DNA from: an uncultured Pseudomonadota bacterium
GTDB taxonomy: Bacteria; Pseudomonadota; Alphaproteobacteria; RF32; CAG-239
Direction of reading: 5' to 3'
NCBI GenBank assembly: GCA_947054505.1
Contig: CAMRWU010000009.1
Coordinates: 1-64,000 of the forward strand
Length of the DNA stretch: 64,000 nt
Shown piece by piece: positions 7,794 through 15,966 of this stretch (position 1 is the first letter of the stretch; each line of letters starts with the position of its first letter). Made by a program: the position numbers and the translations under genes. Below the pieces are notes generated by a model. That model was given only the letters and a program-made list of their open reading frames with translations. It was not told the origin of the DNA and made no database searches.

Positions 7794-9570
7794 TCTTCCG
7801 GCTTGGGATTTGAGCGATTTATATAATGGCAGTGACGATCCTCAGGTTCAAAAAGATTTGGATAAATATAAACGTCTGAATAAAAAACTGGCGTCAGCTT
7901 ACAAAGGTAAAATTAAGGATATTTCACCCTCAGAGTTTTACAAGGCTTTGAATGTGGTTGAAGAAACATCCGTTTTGGGAAATAAGCTCGGTGTTTTTGC
8001 CTATCTGAATATGGTCACAAGGATGAAAGATACCAAGGCTGTCGCTTTTTATCAGCAGGTTGAAGAAAAAATGACGGACTATTCCAAGCCAGCCATCTTC
8101 TTCACTTTGGAGATCAATCAGTTGTCGGCCGAAAAATTCAAAGAATTGCTCTCCGACAAACAAGTTGCAAAATATAAACCTTTCTTGGAAAGAGTTCGCC
8201 GTTTTAAGGATTATGAGCTGTCAGAATCTGTTGAAGAAATCTTTCATGACAAATCGGTCACTTCAGGTGGTGCATGGGTTCGTTTGTATGACGAACATTC
8301 TGCGGCATTAACTTATACGGTCGACGGCAAAGAATACAATGATGCCGAAATTTCCAAATTATTGCAGGATAAAGATCCGACTGTTCGTGAAAAAGCTGGA
8401 AAAGAACTTAATCGTGTCAGCAAAGAAAACGCCAAGCTGTTTACGTTTATTTATAATATGATTATCAAAGATAAAGCCATCAGCGACAATCATCGTGGCT
8501 ATAAAGCACCGGTTTCAGCCCGCAATCAGGATAATCAGGTTGATGAAAAAGCGCTTAATGCGTTGACCGATGCGGTTCGTGGTCAGTATAAAAATATTGC
8601 AGAACGTTTTTATAAGTTAAAAGCCAAGTGGTTGGGCGTAAAAAAAATCCAATATTGGGATCGAAATGCTCCGTTACCGTTTTGCGAGGACAAGTTATAC
8701 AGCTGGGATGAAAGCGTGCAAATTGTTTTGGAGGCTTATCAGCGTTTCTCTCCCAAACTAAAAAAATTGGCAGAACCGTTTTTCAATCCGGAGCACTCGT
8801 GGGTTGATGTTCCTCCTCGCGATGGCAAGAGAAGCGGAGCCTTTGCAATGCCGATGCCGAAAAATTTTCATCCGTATTTGATGCTGAATTTTATTGGTAA
8901 GCAAAATGATGTCTTGACCTTGGCGCACGAACTCGGGCACGGTTGCCATATGCGTCTGAGTATTGAACAAGGTGAGCTAAACGATGACACTCCGTTGACT
9001 TTGGCAGAGGTTGCCTCAGTCTTTGGTGAGATGATAACCTTCCAATCGTTATTGGCAAATTTGGATGATGATAAGGCTAAATTGTGCCTTATTGCTTCTA
9101 AGGTTAATGATATGATTAACACCGCCATTCGTCAAATCGCGTTCCATTTCTTTGAAACCAGATGCCACGAAGAACGCAAAAACGGTGAGTTGTCCGCCGA
9201 GCGTTTTGAAGAAATTTGGGTGGAAGAAATGCGTGAGAGTTTAGGAAAATATGTAACGGTTGACGATGACAGTCGTTCTATTTGGCCGATTGTCAGCCAT
9301 TTCTTCCATAGTCCGTTCTATGTTTATGCTTACTCCTTTGCTGATTGCTTGGTCAATTCTTTGTATCAGGTCTATCAAGAAGGCAATGTTAAAGACTTTG
9401 AAGACAAATATTTGCATATGCTGTCCAGAACGGGCGTTGAGCGCTATGATCGTTTGTTAAAACCGTTTGGTTTGGATGCTAAAAATCCGGAGTTCTGGAA
9501 TAAGGGATTAAGTCTTATTTCTCATTATATCGATGAGCTGGAACGCTTGGATAAAAAATTGAAGCTGTAA
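7753..9570 (+). CDS. pepF: Oligoendopeptidase F (M3B family metallopeptidase), 605 aa
   Basis: Full-length M3 peptidase. The zinc site HELGH lies at about residues 392-396 (LAHELGHGCHM), followed by the glutamate-bearing helix TLAEVASVFGEM. The N-terminal helical oligopeptidase domain is present, with a PepF-type start (LPAWDLSDLYNG). It cleaves short peptides in the cytoplasm. The ATG at 7753 is chosen over an in-frame ATG at 7738 because GAGGAA lies just ahead of 7753. It overlaps the end of the small membrane protein gene and is followed by a terminator. Confidence 0.93.
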   Translation: MNNKKSPQTNNLNNLPAWDLSDLYNGSDDPQVQKDLDKYKRLNKKLASAYKGKIKDISPSEFYKALNVVEETSVLGNKLGVFAYLNMVTRMKDTKAVAFYQQVEEKMTDYSKPAIFFTLEINQLSAEKFKELLSDKQVAKYKPFLERVRRFKDYELSESVEEIFHDKSVTSGGAWVRLYDEHSAALTYTVDGKEYNDAEISKLLQDKDPTVREKAGKELNRVSKENAKLFTFIYNMIIKDKAISDNHRGYKAPVSARNQDNQVDEKALNALTDAVRGQYKNIAERFYKLKAKWLGVKKIQYWDRNAPLPFCEDKLYSWDESVQIVLEAYQRFSPKLKKLAEPFFNPEHSWVDVPPRDGKRSGAFAMPMPKNFHPYLMLNFIGKQNDVLTLAHELGHGCHMRLSIEQGELNDDTPLTLAEVASVFGEMITFQSLLANLDDDKAKLCLIASKVNDMINTAIRQIAFHFFETRCHEERKNGELSAERFEEIWVEEMRESLGKYVTVDDDSRSIWPIVSHFFHSPFYVYAYSFADCLVNSLYQVYQEGNVKDFEDKYLHMLSRTGVERYDRLLKPFGLDAKNPEFWNKGLSLISHYIDELERLDKKLKL

Positions 9571-9573
9571 GTA

Positions 9574-9606
9574 AAATTCCCCGTGTAAAAGCGGGGAATT
9601 TTTTAT
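9574..9606. terminator. Bidirectional Rho-independent terminator
   Basis: The stem AAATTCCCCG / CGGGGAATTT with a TGTAAAAG loop and T run lies between convergent pepF and the VirB8-like gene. Confidence 0.85.
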
Positions 9607-10379
9607 TTTAAGTTTCTTGTTGTTGCTTCTTTGGCTGCTTCCATATAACCGGCGGATTGTTCTAGTGTTCCGATATAAGCCAGAGAATAGCGTGTTACTT
9701 TAAAGCCAAACGGATTATTTTGCCAATAATCAGTGTTATCATCGGCAATGTTTTCGTATTTGATGCGCAGATATGCTCTCCAGATTAAAACATATGGTTC
9801 TTCTTGTTGGGGAACGGTAATGAGCGTGCGGAATTGTGTTTCCCACAATGACTTTGTTAACGGGCGTATCCAATCAATTTCGACTTTGCGTTTCATCCCT
9901 TTGATAATAAAGTCGTTAATCTGAGTAAAGGTTGCTTTTTTCTGGAAATCACCAAAAACCGTGAACGATGACAGCCAATATAATTTGGATCTCTCGCTCC
10001 ATATATAATAGAGTTCAGCCGGTGATTCCGGAATTTCATGACGCAGTTTCAAAAATTGTTCAATATGTTGTTCGGTGATAAGGTCTTGCATGTCAGCCGA
10101 CTGCTCAATCGGCGGAATTCTTTCCAGATTGTAGGTGTCAAAATTTGTACGATAAAGGCGGGGCGTGGCACCTCTTTGCGGAAGCAATAAAAAAACGGTG
10201 GTTGCCAGTGCCATGTTTAAACAGATGCTGATCGCCGAGAGAATGACCAAAATTCTGGACGTCCACAGATAGCGGCGTTCCGGCATGGCGGGAATATCGA
10301 CAGCCTCGGGAAACAGCCCCAGCTTGTCAGGGCTTTTCTTTTCCCGATAACGAAAGAGTGTGTCGAATATTCCGGACAT
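9603..10379 (-). CDS. VirB8-like inner-membrane protein, copy 2, 258 aa
   Basis: The layout is that of VirB8/DotI-type type IV secretion subunits: a cytoplasmic N-terminus of about 40 residues, one membrane helix (about 42-66) and a periplasmic NTF2-like domain. The C-terminal NPFGFKVTRYSLAYIG segment (from residue 222) corresponds to the NPxGFxVxxY motif of VirB8. The SD-like AAAGGAT is near the start at 10379. It is a paralogue of the gene 14 bases upstream on the same strand; they share MPERRYLWTSR before the helix and the NPFGF motif. No other secretion ATPase or core-complex gene is in the window. Assignment rests on motif and topology. Confidence 0.7.
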   Translation of the reverse strand: MSGIFDTLFRYREKKSPDKLGLFPEAVDIPAMPERRYLWTSRILVILSAISICLNMALATTVFLLLPQRGATPRLYRTNFDTYNLERIPPIEQSADMQDLITEQHIEQFLKLRHEIPESPAELYYIWSERSKLYWLSSFTVFGDFQKKATFTQINDFIIKGMKRKVEIDWIRPLTKSLWETQFRTLITVPQQEEPYVLIWRAYLRIKYENIADDNTDYWQNNPFGFKVTRYSLAYIGTLEQSAGYMEAAKEATTRNLK

Positions 10380-10393
10380 CCCGTATCCTTTGC

Positions 10394-11173
10394 CTAATAA
10401 GCATAGTTCTGATTGCGGACATCACGGGCGGTGTTCAGATAACTTTCCGGTTCATCCGGTGTGCCGACATAAGAAAGAGAGTAGTTCAAAACCATAAAAC
10501 CGAAAGGATTCATCTCACGCTGTCTTTTGTTGGCAAAGTTGATGGTTGTAAAAGCAATTCTCAGATATGCGCGCCAGATGTTGATAATCGGCATACTCTC
10601 TCCCGGATAATAATCCATTGTGATAAATTGTGCATGCCAAAGCCCTCTGGTCATTGGACGTACCCATTCAATATCCACCAGTCGAACCATTCCGCTCATG
10701 CGAAACTGTGTAATGTTGTTTTGCACGTCGTTAGTCGCAAAGTTTGAAAAGACGGAACGTCCGGACAGCCAGTATAATTTAGCTCCTGGAGACCATCTGG
10801 CCATCAGTTCATCATAATCATTACTGATAACATGGCGCAGGTTGATGTATTCTTTAATATATTCCTCGGCAATCAAATCCATAACCGAGATTCCTCTTTC
10901 CGCAACATCCGCCAGCTCAAGTTGGCTGAAGTAGTTATTTGTTCTCAACAGAAGGGGATAGGCTTGGCGTTGCGGCAACAGAACATAAATCGCACTCGCC
11001 AGCATCATGCTTAAACTGATACTGATACAGGAAAAAATAACTAAAAAGCGCGATGTCCACAAATAACGGCGCTCCGGCATGGCGTTGGTGTGAACCTTTT
11101 CTGGATAAAGCCCCAGTTTGTCAGGGGTTGCCTTTTCTTTATACTTAAAAATAGTTTGAAAAATATCGAACAT
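10394..11173 (-). CDS. VirB8-like inner-membrane protein, copy 1, 259 aa
   Basis: Same architecture as the downstream gene: N-terminal cytoplasmic segment beginning MFDIFQTIFKYKEKATPDKL, membrane helix about 42-66, then a periplasmic NTF2-like domain ending with NPFGFMVLNYSLSYVGTPDEP. The two copies are clearly related but well diverged, so this is not a recent tandem duplication. It is the first gene of a two-gene unit, divergent from the TolC-like lipoprotein gene at 11303. VirB8 proteins bridge the inner membrane in type IV secretion; two adjacent copies could form a hetero-oligomer (inference). Confidence 0.7.
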   Translation of the reverse strand: MFDIFQTIFKYKEKATPDKLGLYPEKVHTNAMPERRYLWTSRFLVIFSCISISLSMMLASAIYVLLPQRQAYPLLLRTNNYFSQLELADVAERGISVMDLIAEEYIKEYINLRHVISNDYDELMARWSPGAKLYWLSGRSVFSNFATNDVQNNITQFRMSGMVRLVDIEWVRPMTRGLWHAQFITMDYYPGESMPIINIWRAYLRIAFTTINFANKRQREMNPFGFMVLNYSLSYVGTPDEPESYLNTARDVRNQNYAY

Positions 11174-11239
11174 TGCGCCTCGTTTCCTGTCTTTCTAAAC
11201 TTATTTTATACATAAAAGTTGAATAAAAGCAAATAAATA

Positions 11240-11267
11240 CTGTTAATATACAAAATATTGCTATAAC
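11240..11267 (+). promoter_or_regulatory. Possible promoter of the TolC-like gene
   Basis: A good -10 (TATAAC at 11262-11267) has a poor -35 (CTGTTA at 11240-11245) 16 bases upstream. It sits 35 bases before the ATG at 11303, in the 129-base divergent spacer. Confidence 0.35.
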
Positions 11268-11302
11268 TTGAAAACAGAATACGTGTTCTTAAGGATATAG
11301 CT

Positions 11303-13201
11303 ATGAAAAAAATCTTGGCATCTCTTTTAATCGGTGCTGTTTTAACGGCATCTTGCTCAACAGGGAGCGATGACTATAACAATCACGCCGTTCCGGCACC
11401 GGCATCTTATACGGATTGGGACAGAGCCATCCGCGTGGATGTTGATATGCAAACAATGTATGCGTCGTCTGCACGCAAAATCGAAAAGCCTATCGATATG
11501 TATATGGCCATGGCTTTGGCGCTCAAATACAATTACACGCGCCGCTTGGTCAGTTATCAGCAAAGTCTGATTGAAGTCGGGCGGTCTCCGGCTAACCGTT
11601 TGCCGGAAATATTCTCTTCCGCCGGTTATGTTAATACCGATAATCACACGGCGATGGATAGCGAACTGAAACTGGCTTGGAATATTTTGGATGTCGGAAC
11701 GGTTTATTATCAAACGCAAGACCCGCAGTATAAAGCCGGTGTCGCTTTTGAACAAAGTCGCAAGGTTATTCATAACCTGTTGCAAGAAACCCGCGTTTTG
11801 TATTGGAAAGCCTTAACCGCTCAGAAGATTTTGCCGACGGTTGATGAGATGATTGAATATATGACTTTGGAGGTTGATGAAATCAATTCCCGTTCACAGG
11901 AATTGGCTCAGGCCGGAAGAAGTCTGACAATGCCTGATTTGATAAAGAAAAGAAAATATATGGAGGCTGTCAAAAAATTATCTTCTTTGAAACGTGATAT
12001 GGAAACATCGGAAGTTCGTTTGGCCAGTTTAATGGGGTTCCATCCGTCAACGGAATATCGCTTGGTGGGTAAGGAATACGGAAATTTTGAGCTTCCCGAG
12101 ATTAAAAGCTCTTTGAGTGAAATGGAATGGATTGCTCTAACCAATCGTCCTGAATTGCGGGTGCGGGATATGGTTACCAATGTTGAGGAAATCAAAACAT
12201 CGTTCCGTGAATTCAAAGACCCCGGCGAGGCTAAGTATAAAAACGATCCCGCTTATTATAATCGCAAATGGGCAAAACGGGCAAAACAAATTGGTATGAG
12301 CGCTTTTGAAAATATCGGCAATCCGAGCGAGAGCGAGTTGGAGAATCTGCGCCGCCAAAGAATGACAACATTGGTGCTGACACAGGTTTATGTCTCTTGG
12401 GCACGATATATGTCTGCTGTTGAGGACTATCAGATCAGTCATGAGCTGGCAAATGTTTCCGAAGATATTGCCGAAGACACGACAATGCAAGATGGTAGCC
12501 GTGCGGAACAGAGTCAGCTGGAATCCTCGCGTGCGATAGAGGATGAGGTTAAGGCAATGTTGGCTTATGTTGATGTTCAGGATGCCTTGGGAAATCTGTA
12601 CTCAGCAATGGGAATGGATGCGATTCCTTATTATATGCTGAACGAAAAACCATCTAAAATTGCTGTTTATCTGCGTGGCGTGTTGGAAAAATGGCGTAAG
12701 GGTGAATTTTTGCCGGACAATCGTCCGTATCTGTTGGATGTTCCTGTCAAACGTCCGCCGGTTAACCTTTCATCGCAAAAATTGATGCCGGATGTTGAGG
12801 TTGAAAGCGGTCAGCAAATAAGTATCCAAATTCCGCAAGAAGTCTTCAACAAGATGGATTTTAACGGTAAGGTTATCGTGAAAGCCGGTTTGATTGATGA
12901 CAGTCCGTTGCCGGATTGGCTCAACTTTGATGAAGCGAGCAGAACGTTCACCGGAACGGCAATGCCGGGGAATGTCGGTTCCTATAACGTCAAAGTCTAT
13001 ATTGCTGATGAAACCGGAGCGACAGGATATCTCACCTTTAAGATTCTGATTAAAGATGTTTATGTTCCGTCGATTCGTGTCACCGGTTTGACACCGGGGC
13101 GCAAAGCTACGGTTCTCAAGCGTTGTGTCGGACCGCAGTGTACGGATGAATACATCGAATCCACTGTTTTGGGTGATGATGTTATCAAGCGTCCGAATTA
13201 A
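11303..13201 (+). CDS. TolC-family outer-membrane lipoprotein with C-terminal Ig-like domain, 632 aa
   Basis: The lipoprotein signal ends at LTAS-Cys18. Residues about 60-465 are long helices with the repeat pattern of outer-membrane efflux proteins: MYMAMALALKYNY near the start, ASLMGFHPSTEYRL and WIALTNRPELRVRD in the middle. Residues about 510-600 look like a putative-Ig (He_PIG/cadherin-like) module: LPDWLNFDEASRTFTGTAMP...YNVKVYIADETG. The C-terminal Ig-like extension is unusual for TolC relatives and would be periplasmic or surface-exposed. An AAGGAT ribosome site precedes the ATG. It is divergent from the VirB8-like pair, which suggests a shared envelope machine (inference). A terminator follows. 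Confidence 0.78.
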   Translation: MKKILASLLIGAVLTASCSTGSDDYNNHAVPAPASYTDWDRAIRVDVDMQTMYASSARKIEKPIDMYMAMALALKYNYTRRLVSYQQSLIEVGRSPANRLPEIFSSAGYVNTDNHTAMDSELKLAWNILDVGTVYYQTQDPQYKAGVAFEQSRKVIHNLLQETRVLYWKALTAQKILPTVDEMIEYMTLEVDEINSRSQELAQAGRSLTMPDLIKKRKYMEAVKKLSSLKRDMETSEVRLASLMGFHPSTEYRLVGKEYGNFELPEIKSSLSEMEWIALTNRPELRVRDMVTNVEEIKTSFREFKDPGEAKYKNDPAYYNRKWAKRAKQIGMSAFENIGNPSESELENLRRQRMTTLVLTQVYVSWARYMSAVEDYQISHELANVSEDIAEDTTMQDGSRAEQSQLESSRAIEDEVKAMLAYVDVQDALGNLYSAMGMDAIPYYMLNEKPSKIAVYLRGVLEKWRKGEFLPDNRPYLLDVPVKRPPVNLSSQKLMPDVEVESGQQISIQIPQEVFNKMDFNGKVIVKAGLIDDSPLPDWLNFDEASRTFTGTAMPGNVGSYNVKVYIADETGATGYLTFKILIKDVYVPSIRVTGLTPGRKATVLKRCVGPQCTDEYIESTVLGDDVIKRPN

Positions 13202-13220
13202 GCGCTCGATTCGCAAAATA

Positions 13221-13256
13221 AAAAAAGGATTTCCGGATTCGGGAATCCTTTTTTTG
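13221..13256 (+). terminator. Rho-independent terminator of the TolC-like gene
   Basis: An AAAGGATT / AATCCTTT stem flanked by A and T runs starts 20 bases after the stop at 13201. Confidence 0.8.
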
Positions 13257-13515
13257 TATGATTTTGGTATTAGACTCCTCGGAGTCTAACACTCAAAAGT
13301 GCAGATTCTTCATGCCAAATTTTGGACATATTTTCTGGAATCAAAGTTCTTAACAAATTTATCTACATGGTAAAAATTTTTTTATGATTGATTTATAAGA
13401 GGATAGAGATAAGCCACTTTAAAAGCTCTTTTTTTTATATTGAGAAGCCCCCTTATTTGTCCCAAAATATAGGGCAAGGTCAGCGCAAGCAAAGATACTT
13501 TTTAAAAACTGTGGA
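13257..13515. other. Long leader/intergenic region upstream of nrdD
   Basis: No supported gene lies here. A perfect 9-bp hairpin TTAGACTCC-TC-GGAGTCTAA occupies 13270-13289. The rest is A/T-rich without a good ORF plus ribosome site. With the NrdR boxes that follow, the region upstream of nrdD is 367 bases, longer than usual for this window, so further regulatory sites may be present. Confidence 0.4.
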
Positions 13516-13562
13516 ATACAATATATGGGATGTTTACATTTTTTTAATACTATATATTGTAC
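13516..13562 (+). promoter_or_regulatory. Tandem NrdR boxes upstream of nrdD
   Basis: Two 16-mers match the NrdR box core C-w-A-T-A-T-A-T-w-G. Box 1 (13516-13531, ATACAATATATGGGAT) matches 9 of 10 core positions. Box 2 (13547-13562, ATACTATATATTGTAC) matches all 10. Their centres are 31 bp apart, about three helical turns, as known for NrdR box pairs. They lie about 60-110 bases upstream of nrdD. NrdR is a known ATP/dATP-responsive repressor of ribonucleotide reductase genes; its own gene is not in this window. Confidence 0.85.
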
Positions 13563-13623
13563 ATATAGTGTCAGAAACGGCAACTGAGAAAAACGCAATA
13601 ATTTTAAGGAAAGCAAAATAAAA

Positions 13624-15669
13624 ATGTCCAGTTCAGATATCCATAACACCGACAAGGTTCACATTGAAAGCGTTACCAAAAGAGACGGAACATTAGCCCC
13701 TTTTGACAGCGATAAAATTTTTAATGCAATTAACAAAGCCGGCACCACAACCGGTGAGTTTGGTGAAGAAGAAACCTCTTTGCTGACTGCGCAGGTGATG
13801 AAGGTATTGAAGCATAAATATGCTGAGAGCCTGCCGTCAATTGAAAATATTCAGGATATCGTTGAGCAAGTTCTCATTTCTTCTAACTATTTTGCCACCG
13901 CCAAAGCCTATATCTTGTATCGTGATCAGCGCAATCGCATGCGTTCAGACAAGAAAGTTATGGTTGATGTTGAAAGCTCCATTAATGAATACCTCGAAAG
14001 ATTGGACTGGCGTGTTAATGCCAATGCTAACCAAGGGTACTCCAACGGTGGTTTGATTTTGAATGTTTCGGGTAAAGTTACTGCCAATTACTGGTTGAGC
14101 CATGTTTATCCTGCTAATGTCGGTGAAGCTCACCGCAACGGCGATATTCATATTCACGACTTGGACATGTTGGCCGCTTATTGCGCCGGTTGGTCTCTGA
14201 AAAACCTGTTGCACGAAGGTTTTAACGGCGTCCCTGGTAAAACAGAGGCTGGTCCGGCGAAACACTTGAGCGCCGCTGTAGGTCAGATGGTTAACTTTAT
14301 GGGTACTTTGCAAAATGAATGGGCCGGTGCGCAGGCGTTTTCTTCTGTTGATACTTATCTCGCTCCTTATATCCGCGCTGATAAATTGACTTATGAACAA
14401 GTTGAACAGTCTATTCAGGAATTGGTTTACAATTTGAATGTTCCTTCTCGTTGGGGTTCTCAAACACCGTTTACCAACTTCACATTTGACTGGGTATGTC
14501 CGGAAGATTTGCGTGACAAACATCCTTTGATTGCCGGTGTTGAACAAGACTTCACCTATGGTGATTTGAAAGAAGAAATGCACATGATTAACAAGGCCTA
14601 TATGACCGTCATGATGCGTGGTGATATCAAAGGTCGTCCGTTCACCTTCCCAATCCCGACTTATAATATGACACCTGATTTTCCGTGGGAAGATGACAAT
14701 ACCGAGCTGTTGTTTGAAATGACTGCCAAATACGGTCTGCCTTACTTCCAAAACTTCATCAACTCCACTTTGAAACCTGGTCAGATTCGTTCTATGTGTT
14801 GCCGTTTGCAATTGGATTTGCGTGAGTTGTTGGCTCGAGGTAACGGTTTGTTCGGTTCTGCAGAACAAACAGGTTCTATCGGTGTTATCACGTTCAACTG
14901 TGCTCGTTTGGGTTATGTTTACAAAAACAACGAAGCCGGCTTGTTTGCCCGTGTTGATGAGTTGATGGACATTGCTCGCACATCTTTGGAAATCAAACGC
15001 AAGGTTATTCAAAGATTGATTGACAACGGTTTGTTCCCGTTCACCAAGCGTTATCTGGGAACTCTGCGTAATCACTTCTCAACCATCGGTGTTAACGGTA
15101 TTAATGAAATGATTCGCAACTTCACTAATGACGAACATTCCATCTCCGACGAATGGGGACAGAGCTTTGCCGTTAAATTCTTGGATTACATCCGCGATAA
15201 AATGGTCAAAATTCAAGAAGAAACCGGTCATATGTACAATCTTGAAGCCACACCAGCAGAAAGTGCTACTTACCGCTTTGCTCGTGAAGATAAAAAACGC
15301 TTTAACGACATTATTCAAGCCGGCACAAAAGAAAATCCGTATTACACCAACTCTTCTCAATTGCCGGTTGGTTATACCGATGATCCGTTTGAGGCTTTGG
15401 AACTGCAGTCTACTCTGCAATCCAAATACACCGGCGGTACCGTATTGCACCTTTACATGGGACAAAGAATTTCATCAGCGAAAGTTTGCCGCGATATTGT
15501 TAAACGTGTTCTGACAAACTACCGCTTGCCGTATGTGACGATTACTCCGACATTTTCCATCTGTCCAAAGCATGGTTACATTTCCGGAGAGCATCACTTC
15601 TGCCCGATCTGTGATGAAGAGAAAAAGGCAGAAAAAAGAGCCGCAGCTTCCAGAAAAGAAGTTGCATAG
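13624..15669 (+). CDS. nrdD: Anaerobic (class III) ribonucleoside-triphosphate reductase, large part, lacking the glycyl-radical segment, 681 aa
   Basis: The N-terminus is an ATP-cone (about residues 12-105: KRDGTLAPFDSDKIFNAI). The catalytic barrel follows, with the SMCCRLQLDL motif near residue 390 that carries the thiyl-radical cysteine. A C-terminal zinc site CPKHGY...HHFCPICD is near 645-665. The protein then ends in a short lysine-rich tail. The C-terminal RVxGY glycyl-radical motif expected of NrdD is not in this polypeptide; it is encoded by the next gene in another frame. The ATG follows AAGGAAAGCAAAATAAAA. It is the first gene of an nrdD-small subunit-nrdG operon behind NrdR boxes. 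Confidence 0.93.
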   Translation: MSSSDIHNTDKVHIESVTKRDGTLAPFDSDKIFNAINKAGTTTGEFGEEETSLLTAQVMKVLKHKYAESLPSIENIQDIVEQVLISSNYFATAKAYILYRDQRNRMRSDKKVMVDVESSINEYLERLDWRVNANANQGYSNGGLILNVSGKVTANYWLSHVYPANVGEAHRNGDIHIHDLDMLAAYCAGWSLKNLLHEGFNGVPGKTEAGPAKHLSAAVGQMVNFMGTLQNEWAGAQAFSSVDTYLAPYIRADKLTYEQVEQSIQELVYNLNVPSRWGSQTPFTNFTFDWVCPEDLRDKHPLIAGVEQDFTYGDLKEEMHMINKAYMTVMMRGDIKGRPFTFPIPTYNMTPDFPWEDDNTELLFEMTAKYGLPYFQNFINSTLKPGQIRSMCCRLQLDLRELLARGNGLFGSAEQTGSIGVITFNCARLGYVYKNNEAGLFARVDELMDIARTSLEIKRKVIQRLIDNGLFPFTKRYLGTLRNHFSTIGVNGINEMIRNFTNDEHSISDEWGQSFAVKFLDYIRDKMVKIQEETGHMYNLEATPAESATYRFAREDKKRFNDIIQAGTKENPYYTNSSQLPVGYTDDPFEALELQSTLQSKYTGGTVLHLYMGQRISSAKVCRDIVKRVLTNYRLPYVTITPTFSICPKHGYISGEHHFCPICDEEKKAEKRAAASRKEVA

Positions 15670-15698
15670 AGTAAAATTAATATTGGAGAAAGAAAAGA

Positions 15699-15895
15699 TG
15701 ACAACGATCAATTTTGAGGACGTAGTATTAAAAGACGAAGAAAGACAACCTTGTGAAGTTTGGACACGCGTTATGGGTTATTTCCGCCCGGTATCTGAAT
15801 TCAATAAAGGTAAGAAGTCTGAATTTTACTCTCGTAAATGTTTCTGCGAAAGCAAAGCGGTTGAAATGGATGCTTTGGATATCGCCGCAGAATAA
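15699..15895 (+). CDS. Separate glycyl-radical segment of NrdD, 65 aa
   Basis: This tiny protein has the sequence normally at the C-terminus of class III reductases: CEVWTRVMGYFRP then FNKGKKSEFYSRK. Gly27 in RVMGY corresponds to the radical-bearing glycine. It starts 29 bases after the nrdD stop, in a different frame, with its own good ribosome site (TTGGAGA 9 bases before the ATG). Upstream in-frame codons back to 15572 are open but overlap nrdD and have no ribosome site. So the glycyl-radical domain appears to be a stand-alone polypeptide, in the manner of GrcA/YfiD for pyruvate formate-lyase. A frameshift in nrdD is the alternative, but the dedicated ribosome site argues against it. Confidence 0.85.
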
Positions 15896-15918
15896 GACAA
15901 GTCTGCTGTAATAAAATT

Positions 15919-15947
15919 GTTATCCCGAGTCTTAGGCTCGGGATAAC
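15919..15947 (+). other. Strong intercistronic hairpin before nrdG
   Basis: A perfect 11-bp stem GTTATCCCGAG / CTCGGGATAAC has a 7-base loop (TCTTAGG). No T run follows, so it is not a standard terminator. It lies 23 bases after the small NrdD gene and 19 before the activase start, where it could stabilise or process the mRNA and lower activase expression relative to the reductase (inference). Confidence 0.6.
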
Positions 15948-15966
15948 GCATATTAGGGAAAATAAA

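Noticed and set aside
13945..15075. Long antisense ORF (376 codons) in nrdD
   Set aside because: It mirrors the codon pattern of nrdD on the other strand, has no ribosome site and no recognisable product.
15572..15698. Upstream extension of the small glycyl-radical ORF overlapping nrdD
   Set aside because: No ribosome site and a basic, unrelated sequence; the ATG at 15699 has a good Shine-Dalgarno and starts at the recognised domain.
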